Below are positions 1 through 12,054 of a stretch of 64,000 nucleotides of DNA, in pieces. How positions within the stretch are numbered: position 1 is the stretch's first letter; the number at the start of each line of letters is the position of its first letter. The notes under the pieces are model-generated. The model ran no database searches. It worked only from the letters and a program-made list of their open reading frames with translations, and had not been told where the DNA came from. Source of the stretch: Onchocerca volvulus (Eukaryota; Nematoda; Chromadorea; Rhabditida; Onchocercidae); contig HG738138.1 in NCBI GenBank assembly GCA_000499405.2, positions 13,889,208 to 13,953,207 of the forward strand. Direction: 5' to 3'. Made by a program: the position numbers and the translations under genes.

Positions 1-77
1 AAATGATTAGATGCTTGGTGAATTATGAAATGATCCAAAATCTAGTTTTAATCTTGCAAATTTTCGTTTAATTTCAG

Positions 78-185
78 GTCAGGATAATTCATCTATCAAT
101 ATCAATTCTGCATGTAATAACTTCATTTGCTGTTTGCTTTATCATTACAGCTATGGTCCTTATCAATTATACCAGGAAACATTGA
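78..185 (+). other. Possible last exon of a gene entering from the left
   Basis: A polypyrimidine-AG acceptor (TTTAATTTCAG) ends at 77 and is followed by 35 open codons to TGA at 183-185. The translation contains a hydrophobic stretch (ILHVITSFAVCFIITAMVL) ending in a short basic tail (NYTRKH), as in a C-terminal transmembrane helix. A second frame of the same stretch is also open, so the reading is uncertain. No family was recognised. Confidence 0.3.
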
Positions 186-1996
186 TTATTTCATGTGCAT
201 TTATTGCTATCATGTTGTCATATCAGTGGTATCAGGTCAATGAATAACTTTAAAATTTTGATATATAAAGTTTTATCCATAATAACATATGTATTTAGTA
301 AACAAATGTATACATTTGCAATAAATATTTCTATTTGCTATTCTCATCACATAATAAATATAACTTTTTTCACGATGATTATTATGATAATCTTATGACC
401 AGTAAATTTTATCTTTTATTACTCCCGTCTAATTTATATTTGTATTGTATCATACTCTTTTCTTAATTAGCATCTTTTTATTTTTGAATTAAAATGTATA
501 GAAGTCGAATAAATTTTCAAATTGGGACGAAAGGAAGTCGAATTAATTTTCAGATTGGAACGAAATTTTGCTAAAATATTTGGAATGCTTAATATCGTTA
601 AACATGCAAGAAGAAAAAATTTATTGACAAAATCAAATTTGATACTTCTGGAGGAAACAGAAGAAATCTCCTTTAAAGTATTTTAGACATGAATAAATTT
701 AAAAAAGAAGAAACTACATTTCAAATATAAGCGCAGATTTCTCAATAATAATCAAATAAACTAATGAAAGTACCACTCGTTTCACCCTATCATGTTAAAT
801 TACGAGTCATAATGCACTCTAATATGTTACAAACCATACTGTACTAATATACTATTCCAATAGATTATTTTATACTAAAGTGTACGACAGAATATTTTAT
901 TGTATTACAATTGCATTGTATAAAATATTTGCATACGTTTGATCAATTACGAAAATCAAAGCGATGCTTGTTTAGATAACTTATATTACGCCCGAGCTGA
1001 AGTTTTTTCATATTACTACCGTCATGATAGCATAAAAATAGATGTTGCCGCTTGGTTTATTTCTTCGAAATCTTTTTTTTGGAATTACTTGCGTAATTGT
1101 ATGGCGTGCTTTACGTGTGATGCGTTTCGCTTAAATAGTTGCAGATGTTGAGACAGTTGTGAATTATTTGTCTACTTATTTTATTGTACCAGTAATTTAT
1201 TTTTGTTTAGTTATGATAGCAGGCGTGAAAGCTATGATTGATTCCACTTAACAAAAAAAAGAGAGAAAGCGGGTAAAACGATGCTGGGTGGCTAACTCTT
1301 TTTTGACGCATTTATCATTCTCCTTTTATTTTATGTCAATATAGACTTAGAAGTTTCTCTGCTAAAGTTATGAAATTGTTGTTATAATATAAGTTGTACT
1401 AAACTTCTTGAAACTTTTCGTTTTTTCCTTTTTTTTTTTTTTTTTTTTTACCAAAAGTATAGTTAATATTTGATTTACAAACTTTATAACTCTTTTTTTT
1501 TTTAAATTGATGAACTTGAAAGTAATCATAATTCTGCATATTGTTTATTCGTATGGTCAAGCTTTTACGGAAACTTCCCATTATTTCCATAGCATCGTAT
1601 TAATTTTATGTGAAATGTAAATTTATTTGTTCATTACTTTAAAGAAAAAATGATTCAGAGAAGTTGAATTTAATAATAATTTGTTGGTGAGAGAATATAC
1701 TGCATAAATAAAGGCTTTAGATAAGTTAAATATCGAGCAAGTACGGCCGTTTCAGATTTTATTTAGTTGCAAGTGACATTTGCTGAAATTTTGAATTGGT
1801 AATTTGATGATTTGAATTGATGAAATTTTGAATTAATAAGAACGATTTTTTAACTTCTCTCCATGTACTTATTTTGTATAATAAATGAAGCATAGAAATT
1901 AATATTATTATTATACAGGTGGTAATGATCAGAAATTATTACTTGATGTTTGTAATAATATCCTCTTATTATGCTTCTCATAATCTGCTTTTAAAG
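186..1996. other. AT-rich intergenic region, no supported gene
   Basis: Open frames here are short, lack splice context and look like chance openings in AT-rich DNA. A T-rich run lies near 1430-1450. The last part (from an acceptor-like TTATACAG at about 1918) may be the 5' UTR of the ING gene. Confidence 0.6.
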
Positions 1997-4173
1997 ATGT
2001 CATTAATGTTGGATCATTACTTGGACAATTTATCCACACTTCCATGTGATTTGGCAAAGAATTTGCAAGGAATTCGGAAATATGATATAGAATGTCATAA
2101 GCGATCAGCTGAAATTGATCGGAAATTGAGAATATTCGTAAAATCGCACCAAAAAATGCCGAAGAATGCATCAGTTTCATTTAACAAGGAAATTATGGCA
2201 AGCTTTTGATTTTATCGTCTGTCTTTTTTCATTTGGTCGAAATTATATGATCCAAGAAATTGGATGCCAACGAATTGGAATATAAAACATAAGATATGAC
2301 CGCGGATGAAAGTACCAAATATCATTTATGTTAAAATGTTAAAAAATATCAGATCATGCTTGACTAAGTATGTTAATTTTAAACTATATCTTTCCATCGA
2401 TCTCTCTATTTTCTGTACATCCATCAACTCTTGATCAAGAAGTTCTCTTATAGAGATTCTCATTTTACATGTAACTTTATCAGCGAAAAGATCTAGTTAT
2501 TTTTTTTATTTTTTAATTTTTTGTTGATGATGTCAATTATTTAAACTGCTGTAAAACGGTGCAGTTTACATAATGTTAGTAAATTATGCGAAATTTTCGT
2601 TATCTCTTTATTTCGGGCAGGATGATTTTATTTCGTTCCTCATAGCTCATATCTATTTAAGCGATCGTAATTGCGGAAATATTCAAAATTTACTTTCATT
2701 TAATCTAACTACAATGTCGACTCATTCTAACATTTAAAAGAAAAGTTTATCTTTAAGTTAGATTCATTTTGAGTATCAATTTTGCAGACATTGTTCGCGG
2801 AGATCGAACGTTTGTCAAATGAAAAGATTCGTTTGGCATCAGATACCTACGAACTTGTCGATAAACATATCAGACGTTTGGATAATGATTCGGTAAAACT
2901 TCAAGCTACAATACGGCAAAAATATTTGGATGCTGCAGCTGCAACTGCGGCAAAGGCCAATAAAAACGGCGGTAAATGTTAGAATGTCTGTTGTATGTAA
3001 GTGTAAACTGAACCATACTTGTATGTTATCAATGATGGTCGAAATTTCTGTGCTCAAAATTTCTGCTTTTGCAATTAACTACCACAGTTTGAATCGTTGT
3101 TTTCTGAAAGGCTCTTGCTTTCACTCTTGATATCATAATCACTTTTCTTCATGCTTTCCTTTTTTGCCAAATACTGAATCTATTTTTATCGTATCATTGT
3201 GCAATGGAAAATAAAATAGTGTTTGTTCTTTATGCATAGTGATGGAGGGCTGGCATGAAAATAACAAGTAAATTATGATCTTTGAGCAAAAATGGTAATG
3301 TTAGAAAGACTTAAGACTTTCCATGTAAAATACATTTAATTCAGATGAAATGCTTGATCGGAAACGAAAAAGTGTTGCAAATCGTAAGGATAAGAAGAAA
3401 TTAAAAGAGGATCATTGGTCTCAGAAAAGTGCAGGTATGTTACAAGACATACTACTATCATATTTGACAATATTCGTTCTTCTGTCTTTGGATTCCATTG
3501 AATTTGTTGGGAGTGATTGTGGTAATGTGCATATTTCCCATTTCATGAAAAGTTTCACTCGAAAACTGATATTGAATTATAGTTCCCTTTTTATTTTATC
3601 GTATTTCTGAAGAATAGGATGCTATTGTTTCTTGATATAACACTCAATAATGTTTTTGTTAAATAAATATACAAAATGACATAAATATTCTTTTGCTTCT
3701 ATGATAATTGGAAATATTTCACATAGTTCGAATTATCTAATTAAATTTTGCAAAAAAGGGATATTTTGAATATTGTTGAAATTCTTTTCCAGCTTCTGCC
3801 TCTACTTCATTTCAATCATTTTTGGATGCACCATCGGTTATGGAAATGCCTGTTGACCCAAATGAACCGACCTATTGCATTTGTCATCAGGTATCTTCCA
3901 ATTAAAAAAAAAAAAAAAATCACTTCAAAAATTTAAGTGTCCATTCTGTTACTGCTTTTTAAAGGTTCTTATGATTCTTGCGAAGAAAAAGAAAAAAAAA
4001 TTATTTTGCAGGTTTCGCACGGCCAAATGATAATGTGTGACAACAAACAATGTCCCATAGAATGGTTCCATTTCCAGTGCGTTGGTCTTATGGAAGCACC
4101 AAAGGGAAAATGGTATTGTGAACGTTGCAACGAGCAGCGAAAAAAAAAGAATTCTTTTGGAAGCAATAAATAA
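1997..4173 (+). CDS. ING4/5: ING4/ING5-like PHD-finger chromatin reader
   Basis: ING proteins read H3K4me3 with a PHD finger and anchor histone acetyltransferase complexes in the nucleus. Five exons fit: 1997-2197, 2788-2971, 3345-3434, 3793-3890, 4012-4173, giving 244 residues (human ING4 249, ING5 240). The N-terminal ING coiled-coil domain is clear ([25 protein letters not shown]), then a Lys/Arg-rich linker (exon 3). The C-terminal C4HC3 PHD finger uses Cys187, Cys189, Cys200, Cys205, His211, Cys214, Cys227 and Cys230; Tyr186 and Trp209 fall at the aromatic-cage positions. ATG 1997 directly follows TTTTAAAG, a possible trans-splice acceptor. Alignment length to ING4 favours exon 1 ending at 2197 before GCAAGC, a GC-AG intron; weaker GT donors at 2138 and about 2174 are alternatives. 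Family assignment is firm; ING4 versus ING5 cannot be decided. Confidence 0.92.
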
Positions 4174-4483
4174 TTGTCATTCAGTCATATATTAATTCAT
4201 AGCCCTTGTTTAGAGTGAAACGAAAAGTCTTTTTCACCTTACATTTCGAAATATTTTTATGTCATAATAATCACCTAAGATGTTCTTATGTGATTAGTCA
4301 GTTAAAGGTTACCTGAAACTTTGCAGTAGTCAGTTCGAGTTATCTCCGAGAATTTGTTATTATTTGTCTTTCATAGCGAATTTCTTAGCTTGCTATTTCT
4401 ACTGATATAAGTTTGCAGTATTGCGCTCTCATGTCAACAGTTTATTTTTGCATATTTTGTTTTTTTGATAATGAATTATTATT

Positions 4484-4584
4484 AATAAAAAATAAGATGT
4501 AGGGAAATGTATACAAAAATAAGCAATTATACCAGTTATAATTGCTTATTTTTGTATACATTTCCCTACATCTTATTTTTTATT
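4484..4584. repeat. Perfect 48-bp inverted repeat, 5-base spacer
   Basis: Left arm 4484-4531, right arm 4537-4584, spacer CCAGT. The arms match at all 48 positions. It starts 310 bases after the ING stop codon, and its left edge carries AATAAA, so it may overlap the 3' end of that gene. A foldback or MITE-like element, or a recent inverted duplication, would explain it. Confidence 0.95.
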
Positions 4585-4641
4585 TATTGACTTGTAAATA
4601 TGCTTCGATCTCAGAATGAAAATTATACCTCAAACTTGTAG

Positions 4642-4809
4642 CAAAACATACAGAAACATTCAGATGTTCCTACAGCGGAATATATGCCAGCGACTCAAGG
4701 TGTGCTGTCGAAATCAAACACTGAACGAAATAGCATAATCGAAAGAAACATCATTAGCCAACAATTATCCAGAAAAAGTGCTTTGTCTCCCACGACAAAA
4801 AATTTTTAA
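4642..4809 (+). other. Candidate coding exon, unknown
   Basis: After an acceptor-like ACATACAG there is an open frame of about 50 codons ending in TAA near 4809, with Ser/Asn-rich translation (ERNSIIERNIISQQLSRKS). It could be a terminal exon of an unannotated gene or an alternative 3' end of the ING transcript. The remainder of 4174-5058 shows nothing else apart from the inverted repeat. Confidence 0.2.
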
Positions 4810-5058
4810 TCACAAAGAAAAGAATGAAATAATTTTACAAAGTTAACTTTATCAAGTGACAAAGTACTGGATTGTTATTTTCAACAAAGAAAACGAGAAA
4901 GAGTACGGTACTGATTTGGTTCTGTTATAGAAGTACGTTCTTTACGACTAGTATTATGTATATTGACAAAGTGATAAAATGATGGCAAAAATTAACAGAT
5001 TTTTGGTTATGTATTATTTTCATCGTCGTTCATAGTAGAAATGTTTGGTAGTGAATGC

Positions 5059-8000
5059 TCACTGCTCGAATTCCGCTTGCTCTTTAGGATTAATGTAAAG
5101 GGCACCTGCTGCATATGAAACGGATGAATCGTTCAGATTACGGCTCTGCAATTATATAGTAATCTTCCTCAACATCAAATTTAGTTCATAAATTTAGTTC
5201 CAAGTTCTGCTCTGGGAGAAATGAAATATCTTTGTACGGTACACGTTTCCAATACTTGGGAACCTAATTTTAGCGAACGATGTAGTTCGATTTAGTGAAT
5301 TTCCACTTTTCTCGAGATGAGAACTTTGCTTACTCTATTCGTAATCACCTTTCCTGACAGAGATCTTTGCTGGCTCTATTCGTAAGCTTCACAACATTTT
5401 CTGAAGAAAACATCATGGCATACTAAAATGTAAAACGAAAATAAGCTCTCTACACCAATTCCCATCAATGACAGTTTTAATTGTTAATAATAAAGAAACA
5501 ATTACACTTAACAAAGAGTTCTTAGAATAGTGATCAAGATAGTTCGGCAAATAATTCTTAATTGGACAATACATATGATGCTCGAGTTTGAGTAATTCAG
5601 CGAAGCATTCGATTTTACGGACACATATTTCGCATATCGCTTTAAACTCACTCCAGATAAGGCTTTAACGAAACTTAGTACATAGTATCTTTTATTCAAC
5701 AAATACCTGATTAGACTGAGCATACTTGAGAAATACAAATTCCGCTAGATAGCTGTTCATTCGACGGAAATATTCCGCTGCCTGAAATCACAACAAGGGG
5801 AATTATTCAATGTTTAAAATTTATTCTAAAGATCAGATTCGATATAGTGAGAGTAACAAAATCACATAATAATGAATATTTTAAGATGCTTGAAAAGCAG
5901 AAATACGTTATCTACATCTAAAGTATATCTTTCAAATGTGATCAGTCTGATGAATAATTCTATTCCTCGTTTTGAAAGATTACCATTCTTGATCAAACTA
6001 TAATCTAAGTCATTAATAAGGATTGCCGCAAAATAATATACTTACGTAGAGGATGACGCTTATTGGATTTCTGCCACAGATTGTATTTTGTGTTCTTTTC
6101 AAATACTCTCCAAAGGCAGCTGGATTAAGACTGGAAATTGCGTCCATTCCCTGAAAACAGCTGAATACGTAACTGCTAGGATGTAGAGGCTAACTTGAAA
6201 TTGAATTTTAAACGGCATTTATTTATATTTATAACTGCACAATTTCAAATTTCATGATAGCGAAAAGCATTTAGTAAGCATAGTTTACTATAAGGATATA
6301 AACCAAAAATAAGAATTATCTCCTCTTCTGTTGGAAAAGACCGAAATATTTTAGCATAAATATATTTATATAATAAATAATCAAAATACTGTACTGAAGA
6401 AATATTTCCCGCATGACTCATCACTGAAGATGAATATAAATCAGTGTTACCATATCTACTGTAATTCTCATCTTTGTTTGTGATTACCACACTTCTTTTC
6501 AATAGTAAATACCGGTGAAGCAATTCAAATGCAAATGCTTCCGATCTTATAATCTACCTTATATAAAATGATAGGAATATGATAAAGAAACGCTTACTAT
6601 GAAAAGGATTGCTATCGGTTGGAGAAAAGGAATTTTGGCTCAAAACTGATTTGTTAACGCGCTGAGCAGTATCCCTTCAATTCTATCTAATACTCATCCT
6701 TTATTAATCAATTTTCCGAAAAAAATATCACTACTATTCTCCCAGCAAATATTCCGGCAATCAATGACTAAAAAGAACGCTTTATATTCCAACTTACGAG
6801 TGATATTCATATCACCTATCGTTAATCCGTTTGAAATCGATAAACTCTCCATCAATTCCCTATTAAAGGTATCATTCTTTGGATAATTACTGTCTATAAC
6901 AGCTAGCCAAGAAAAATATTTTTCACGACATCTGTAACCTTCAATTCTCTTGAAGTCCCACTTAATCTGTCCATCTTCATTATCTTTCCTTCTCATTCTT
7001 TTTAAATATGGAAGAATAAGATTTTTCAAGAAATCAAAATGAAAAAAAAAGAAAAAAAAAATGAAACCTGTTTGTCCATAGCAGCAATTTGCTCATAGAT
7101 AGGTAAACCCGTGCTGTTGTCGTGTGGCATGAAATGGAATCGACTTCCTTTAAGCATATGTCAATTGATAAATAAACCGAACAAGACAGAACTATTTTTC
7201 CTTATTTTGACTAGATTTTTAATAAAATACTTTACTAGATCTTTTTAAATGGATAAATGTTGAATGATATTATCATTTTTACTGAATTTTGAAAAAAGAA
7301 TCACTCTTAAACTGTCATACCCCAATGACAAAAATCAGAACTGACGACAAATACTATCTTTGGATCCGACAGATACTTGCTAAATATTTTGCCATAACTG
7401 GCTTGTTTTGAAGGTGAAAGTGATCCTACCAATACTGGCACAATGCTGTAACTATTCGTTGACTGCCTGTAACAAGAAATTTGATAATGGATACAAAAAA
7501 AAGAATGGGGAGATTTCACTACCTCAAATTTGATCCACTAAAAGACTAAATAATTTTGTTTACAAGTCTACATCCAATTTCAGCTTATCAGTTTGATCTT
7601 GGAATGGAACCGCCATTTTGATTCAACAAAAATATACTTTTCCATAATTTTGGCTATGTAAGGCAACTGCATTTCAATGCTGTGTTCTGCTTCTTCATTA
7701 CGCAAATCCATCAGTGAAAAAGCTCCAGTTTGTTTCAGCTCCATATTTGCTGCAAAAGTTACAATGTTTAAGATGAAGCATGCGAGATAACTTCATCAAT
7801 AAAATACAGATTTAGCATTCTATAGTGTTCTATCGCTTTAAGTTATAACAAGAATGTAAAGATTTTTCAGCGAGATGCCTTCAATAGTACTAAGATGATC
7901 CCTTCAGCCACAGTTTTGATCAAGCTTCTTGTTTAACTGTTTCAGCTTCTACATTACGATCGAAATTTGTGTAAACATCTCCTAGAACCTAGAAGGTTTA

Positions 8001-9530
8001 ATCATTTTATTTCATAGATGCTCCTTATCAATAATATGACATCAGTCAGTTATCATTCACATAAACAGAATTTATTTCCTCTCATGACTGATATATTATT
8101 GATATTATTTGGAGAAACTAGAAAAAAAAAAAAAATACTTCTTTGATCGATCTGAAGATCACCTATAGGTGTGCGATAACGTGAACAGGTCGACAATGCA
8201 CAAGTATCCAACGACATTACGTGTGACGGTCCCAATACGAATATAATGCTACTGCAACAGTTATACCAAATGACACATTCCAGAGAAGAAAATTTTGAAA
8301 ATAACTAAATATTTTCCAAAAAGCTCGCAATCAATTTAAATTTGTATGTGAGAATAAAATTTCTTCCTTCTATTGAATTTCTTCATATATGGACCATTCT
8401 TCCATCTAGTTACGATGACGCATTTAGCAACAGTGCGACAGCATACAGTAAATAGAGGAAACCGGTCAACATATCGTTTAATTCCTGCATGCTGCCTTGT
8501 TGCAAGCTTATTTACAGTTCTTTAAAGTATATAATAAATGATCGGACTGTGAAAAGTAACCTTAATTTATAAAAATCGAGTTAGCAAAAGACTGATCAAA
8601 CGATTTAGAAGTAGATCAAATTCAATTTTTGTTCCTGATAAATTATAAAAACAATGTTATCCTGTAGGAAGAGTGAAATTTCACTCACACAGTTTCAGGA
8701 ATAATTTGTTTAAAGGCGAAAGCTGCAACTCTGCCGCTGTATGAGTAACCAGCATGTCTGAAAAACAATATCTACTACTCGAAATATATTCAGAAATCGC
8801 ACATTTGCTTTTTTCCAATCTCGAAACTCCTTTCCATCATACTTTTCATCCTCTTTTTTTGCTAACATCAATGTTTCACTTATTTACTTGTAAGAAAATG
8901 ATGAAACATGATGGAAAGAAGGTGCTGAAATTAAGAACTTAATCGTACTTGAAATACTGACTGAAAAGTAACTTCGCAGTGCATATTGTACGTATTTCTT
9001 TCACACTTGCTTCTAATCTATATTGGTACTATCTTTTAGCGTTTTACTAATGTGATCATTCTGTATAAATAATTGAATTATTATCACGCAAAATTATTGA
9101 ATACCATACAAACTTGAATTAGCGAAACATAGCTTAATTAATCTGCAGAAATTGACGGAATTTAAAATATTTAGTTTAAGTATTTAGCTTTCCAATGTTG
9201 TGAAACGATAATACTTACGGTGAAATAATAGCACGTGCTGATTGAGCACAACGTGAGCCTGCAGCACCAAGCCATTCCGTTAATTCACGATGCAATTGCC
9301 GTGGATCGTCCGTATACCTAAGTAAGGAATAAGGCAATATAATAAAAGAAATCCGACTAAGCTACCTAACAATTCTATCTTTGAATGATACTGTTAAGCA
9401 TATAGAACATAAAACAATATAATTCACGTCATGTTACTGCATGTTACTTTACACAAGTACTATAACAGAAAAAAGCAAACCAGGATCCAGCGTGAGATGC
9501 GTTTCTTACAGCACAGCCGACAGAAACCAT
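5059..9530 (-). CDS. MEMO1: MEMO1 homologue (mediator of ErbB2-driven motility)
   Basis: Ten exons on the minus strand: 9530-9481, 9317-9219, 8757-8689, 8251-8139, 7749-7638, 7466-7321, 7147-7068, 6150-6046, 5781-5707, 5145-5059. All junction phases agree, giving 311 residues (human MEMO1 is 297). MEMO is a cytosolic metal-binding protein of the extradiol-dioxygenase-like fold, linked to redox and copper handling. Conserved motifs run in order: [66 protein letters not shown] and [11 protein letters not shown]. His51, His83, His195 and Cys248 correspond to human His49, His81, His192 and Cys244 of the metal site, so the site looks intact. The start is preceded on the minus strand by ATATTTTCAG nine bases upstream, a good spliced-leader acceptor. 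Introns hold only AT-rich sequence. Confidence 0.96.
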
Positions 9531-12054
9531 TATTTTACTGAAAATATTTGTGTTCGAACGAGAAAATTACATTAAAATACATAATTTTAGACGCGTTTAA
9601 GTGATGAACCAACATTACAACACGTAATTCTAAACATGAAAAATAAATTTGCGTTAAAAAAACGCAACTGCAAACCTGTTTGACGGATGTGTTTCGCATA
9701 ATATGTTAACGCGTGCCCTTTTAATCAATACATTGTTGTGAAAATGTTTGAAAGAGAAGAGTGAATGAAATGTACGGACAAATTTTCCGATAAAACAGTC
9801 TCATATGGACTGCTTTTACCACTTTTATCGCTGATCCGATCTTTTGAACCGAACACGAAGCATTTCTGCTGCGGAAATAACCCTGCCCTTCAGCCAAAAC
9901 AGCAACTTAGCGAAGATAGTCAAACGTCACATCCAGCAAAATGATCAACCAACCAATTCATCACACCATCAGAGAATGCAACGAAGTGTTGTGGCATAAA
10001 ATCATGTCAGTGAAGTTAGTGTTGGGAGAAATAGTATGATAACAATGAGTACATTCAAAACAAGTGGTTAGAGAACAATGGAGGGAAGTTGTGCCAAAAA
10101 TGCTCCATGTGGGTTCAAAGGTCAAATTGGTAGTAAAAGTGCGCTTCGAGTTATTGAGGGCTTCTGTATTTCCCGTGATGGTTTTTGAAAAATGCATCGA
10201 TTTATGGTCTCACATCGTATAGGTGTATGGTCGTAGAGAAAAAAGCTATATTAGATATAGATGAAATTATGTTACCGAAGGTTCAACTTATGGTGTCAGA
10301 AGACGTAGGAGAGGAGAGAATATGATACTAGAAAATGTAGGAATTAAACTATGGCGTCGAAAGACATAAGAGACGAAATTATGGTGCCAAAAGATGGCGA
10401 AGATATGATGGAGAGAGATGAAGTTGTTGTATCAAGAGATTGTGATACGACACTAGATAATAAAGGTGCGATATCAGTAAATGAAAATATGATAATTGAA
10501 AACTATATGATATAAGTAGAAAGACAATGGAACCAGCAGAAAATATCATGGCATCAACAAAGTGGACTGTGGAAGAGAAAGACGAAATTATGGTATCACG
10601 GATGGTACTGATATGATACCAATGGATGCGATCATAATATGTTAACAGATCAGACCATGGGATCAATTGAAGAAGATATGGATGGAACCAAATGGTGAAG
10701 TTGTGGAAGTGGAAGATCAAGTTGTGGTACTAAAAAACGAGACTATGGGATCAGTGGACGATGTTATGGCACAAAATGATAAAGCCATGGAACTAGAAGA
10801 TCAAGTTATGATATTGAAAAGTAAGGCTATAATGTTATTAAACAATTCTGTGGGATCAATGGACGAAATTATGGATGGAAGAGTCAGTGGACAAAGTTTC
10901 TTACCAAAGAAAATGGATCAAAGGATGGTTTGGTCATATTCGGAAAAAGCGGTTAATTTAGGAAAATTTCAAAAATATTTATTTTGATTGAAATATTTCA
11001 CGCTAAATAGTTTAGTGGAAAATTATCGCTAAACAATTTAAATTTCAAAATTTATTATTAATTATTATTGTATTCTTTTTTCTCTCTTTTACCGTTTTCA
11101 TTCAAAAGTTTGCTCGTATTGAATTTTACGAAATTCATCGAAAAGTAGAAAACAATTTAATGCTGCTATAATTACTTATTTCAGCAGCATCAAATTTGCT
11201 GTTTATGTGATCTCTTCGTAAATTTAATCCAATCATTAAAATCAGGGTTATATAGAATCAATTAAAATTATCTCTGAAAATATATTTATTACTTACCTTC
11301 TTCTTTTCCTATTCTGTCTTTTTTTTCCTTTTTTAAACAAAACTTTCCAAACAACTAGTTCCGAGCAGCAACTATTTCCACTATTGCTATAAAACAACAA
11401 AATGGATATCATTTGTGTACATAAGAGGAAAGAATAGCAAATACGAAATGAAGAGAATGTAATATTAAAATTGAAAAACTGGAAATTTGCAATGAAATTG
11501 TCAATTTATTTCCATTGGTCAAGAATAATTGTGAAAAAAGAAAAAATTTAAAAAATGATTTAACAAATCGATAAGAAAATCCGGTTTTATCGAGATCCAT
11601 CCTCCTGATAAATACACTTACTTTTCTTTCCTAACATTCTCCTCCAATTATGATTATTAATATTAGCTTTTGCTGTTGCTATTTCAAATAAATCTAAAAT
11701 AAAAAAAAAAATGAAATAAAACAGAATTTCTTTCTATATATATCGTCTATTTTCACCTATTTTTACATCTTTGGTTGTTATTCATTTGTCTTACTGCTTG
11801 TTTGCTTAATATATCAATAATTGAACAAACAAAAAAAATTTTTTCTTTTTTATCGGATTTTGATGAACATTTCTTTTTTTTTTCTTGTTTTTTCACTTTT
11901 CATTTCGCGAAATTTGTTTTTTTTTTTTTACAAAGAAACGAAGCTCAAAGGCTTGCTTTTTTCGCTGTGATTGTCATTATTGCTATTATTGCAACAATAC
12001 TACGATTTTTAATTAATTAATTAAGAGAATTGAAATCGGACGATGTAAACGACA
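9531..12054. other. Intergenic region, AT-rich with one degenerate repeat
   Basis: No convincing gene was found. 9580-10230 is non-repetitive; 10258-10930 holds a degenerate repeat listed separately; 11000-12050 is T-rich. A short open frame near 11935-12020 is hydrophobic but ends in TAA just before the next gene and has no clear start. Confidence 0.5.
10258..10930 (+). repeat. Degenerate tandem-repeat tract (GAAATTATGG-like units)
   Basis: Irregular copies of a unit of about 30-50 bases recur (GACGAAATTATGG, GGGATCANTGGACGA, GAAGATCAAGTTNTG). In the plus frame from 10667 the units read as acidic/hydrophobic repeats (VEDQVVVLKNETMGSVDDVM, then LEDQVMILKSKA). Stops interrupt the rest of the tract, so it looks like a decayed minisatellite or repeat-protein pseudogene. 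Confidence 0.5.

Noticed and set aside
6245..7029. Minus-strand ORFs of 92 and 111 codons between MEMO1 exons
   Set aside because: They lie in the intron between MEMO1 exons 7 and 8 and resemble no part of MEMO1 or another family; chance frames in AT-rich DNA.
11775..12020. Hydrophobic ORF resembling a nematode collagen N-terminus
   Set aside because: No Gly-X-Y repeats follow, the frame ends in TAA, and the start at 12055 with a good donor explains the downstream gene better.
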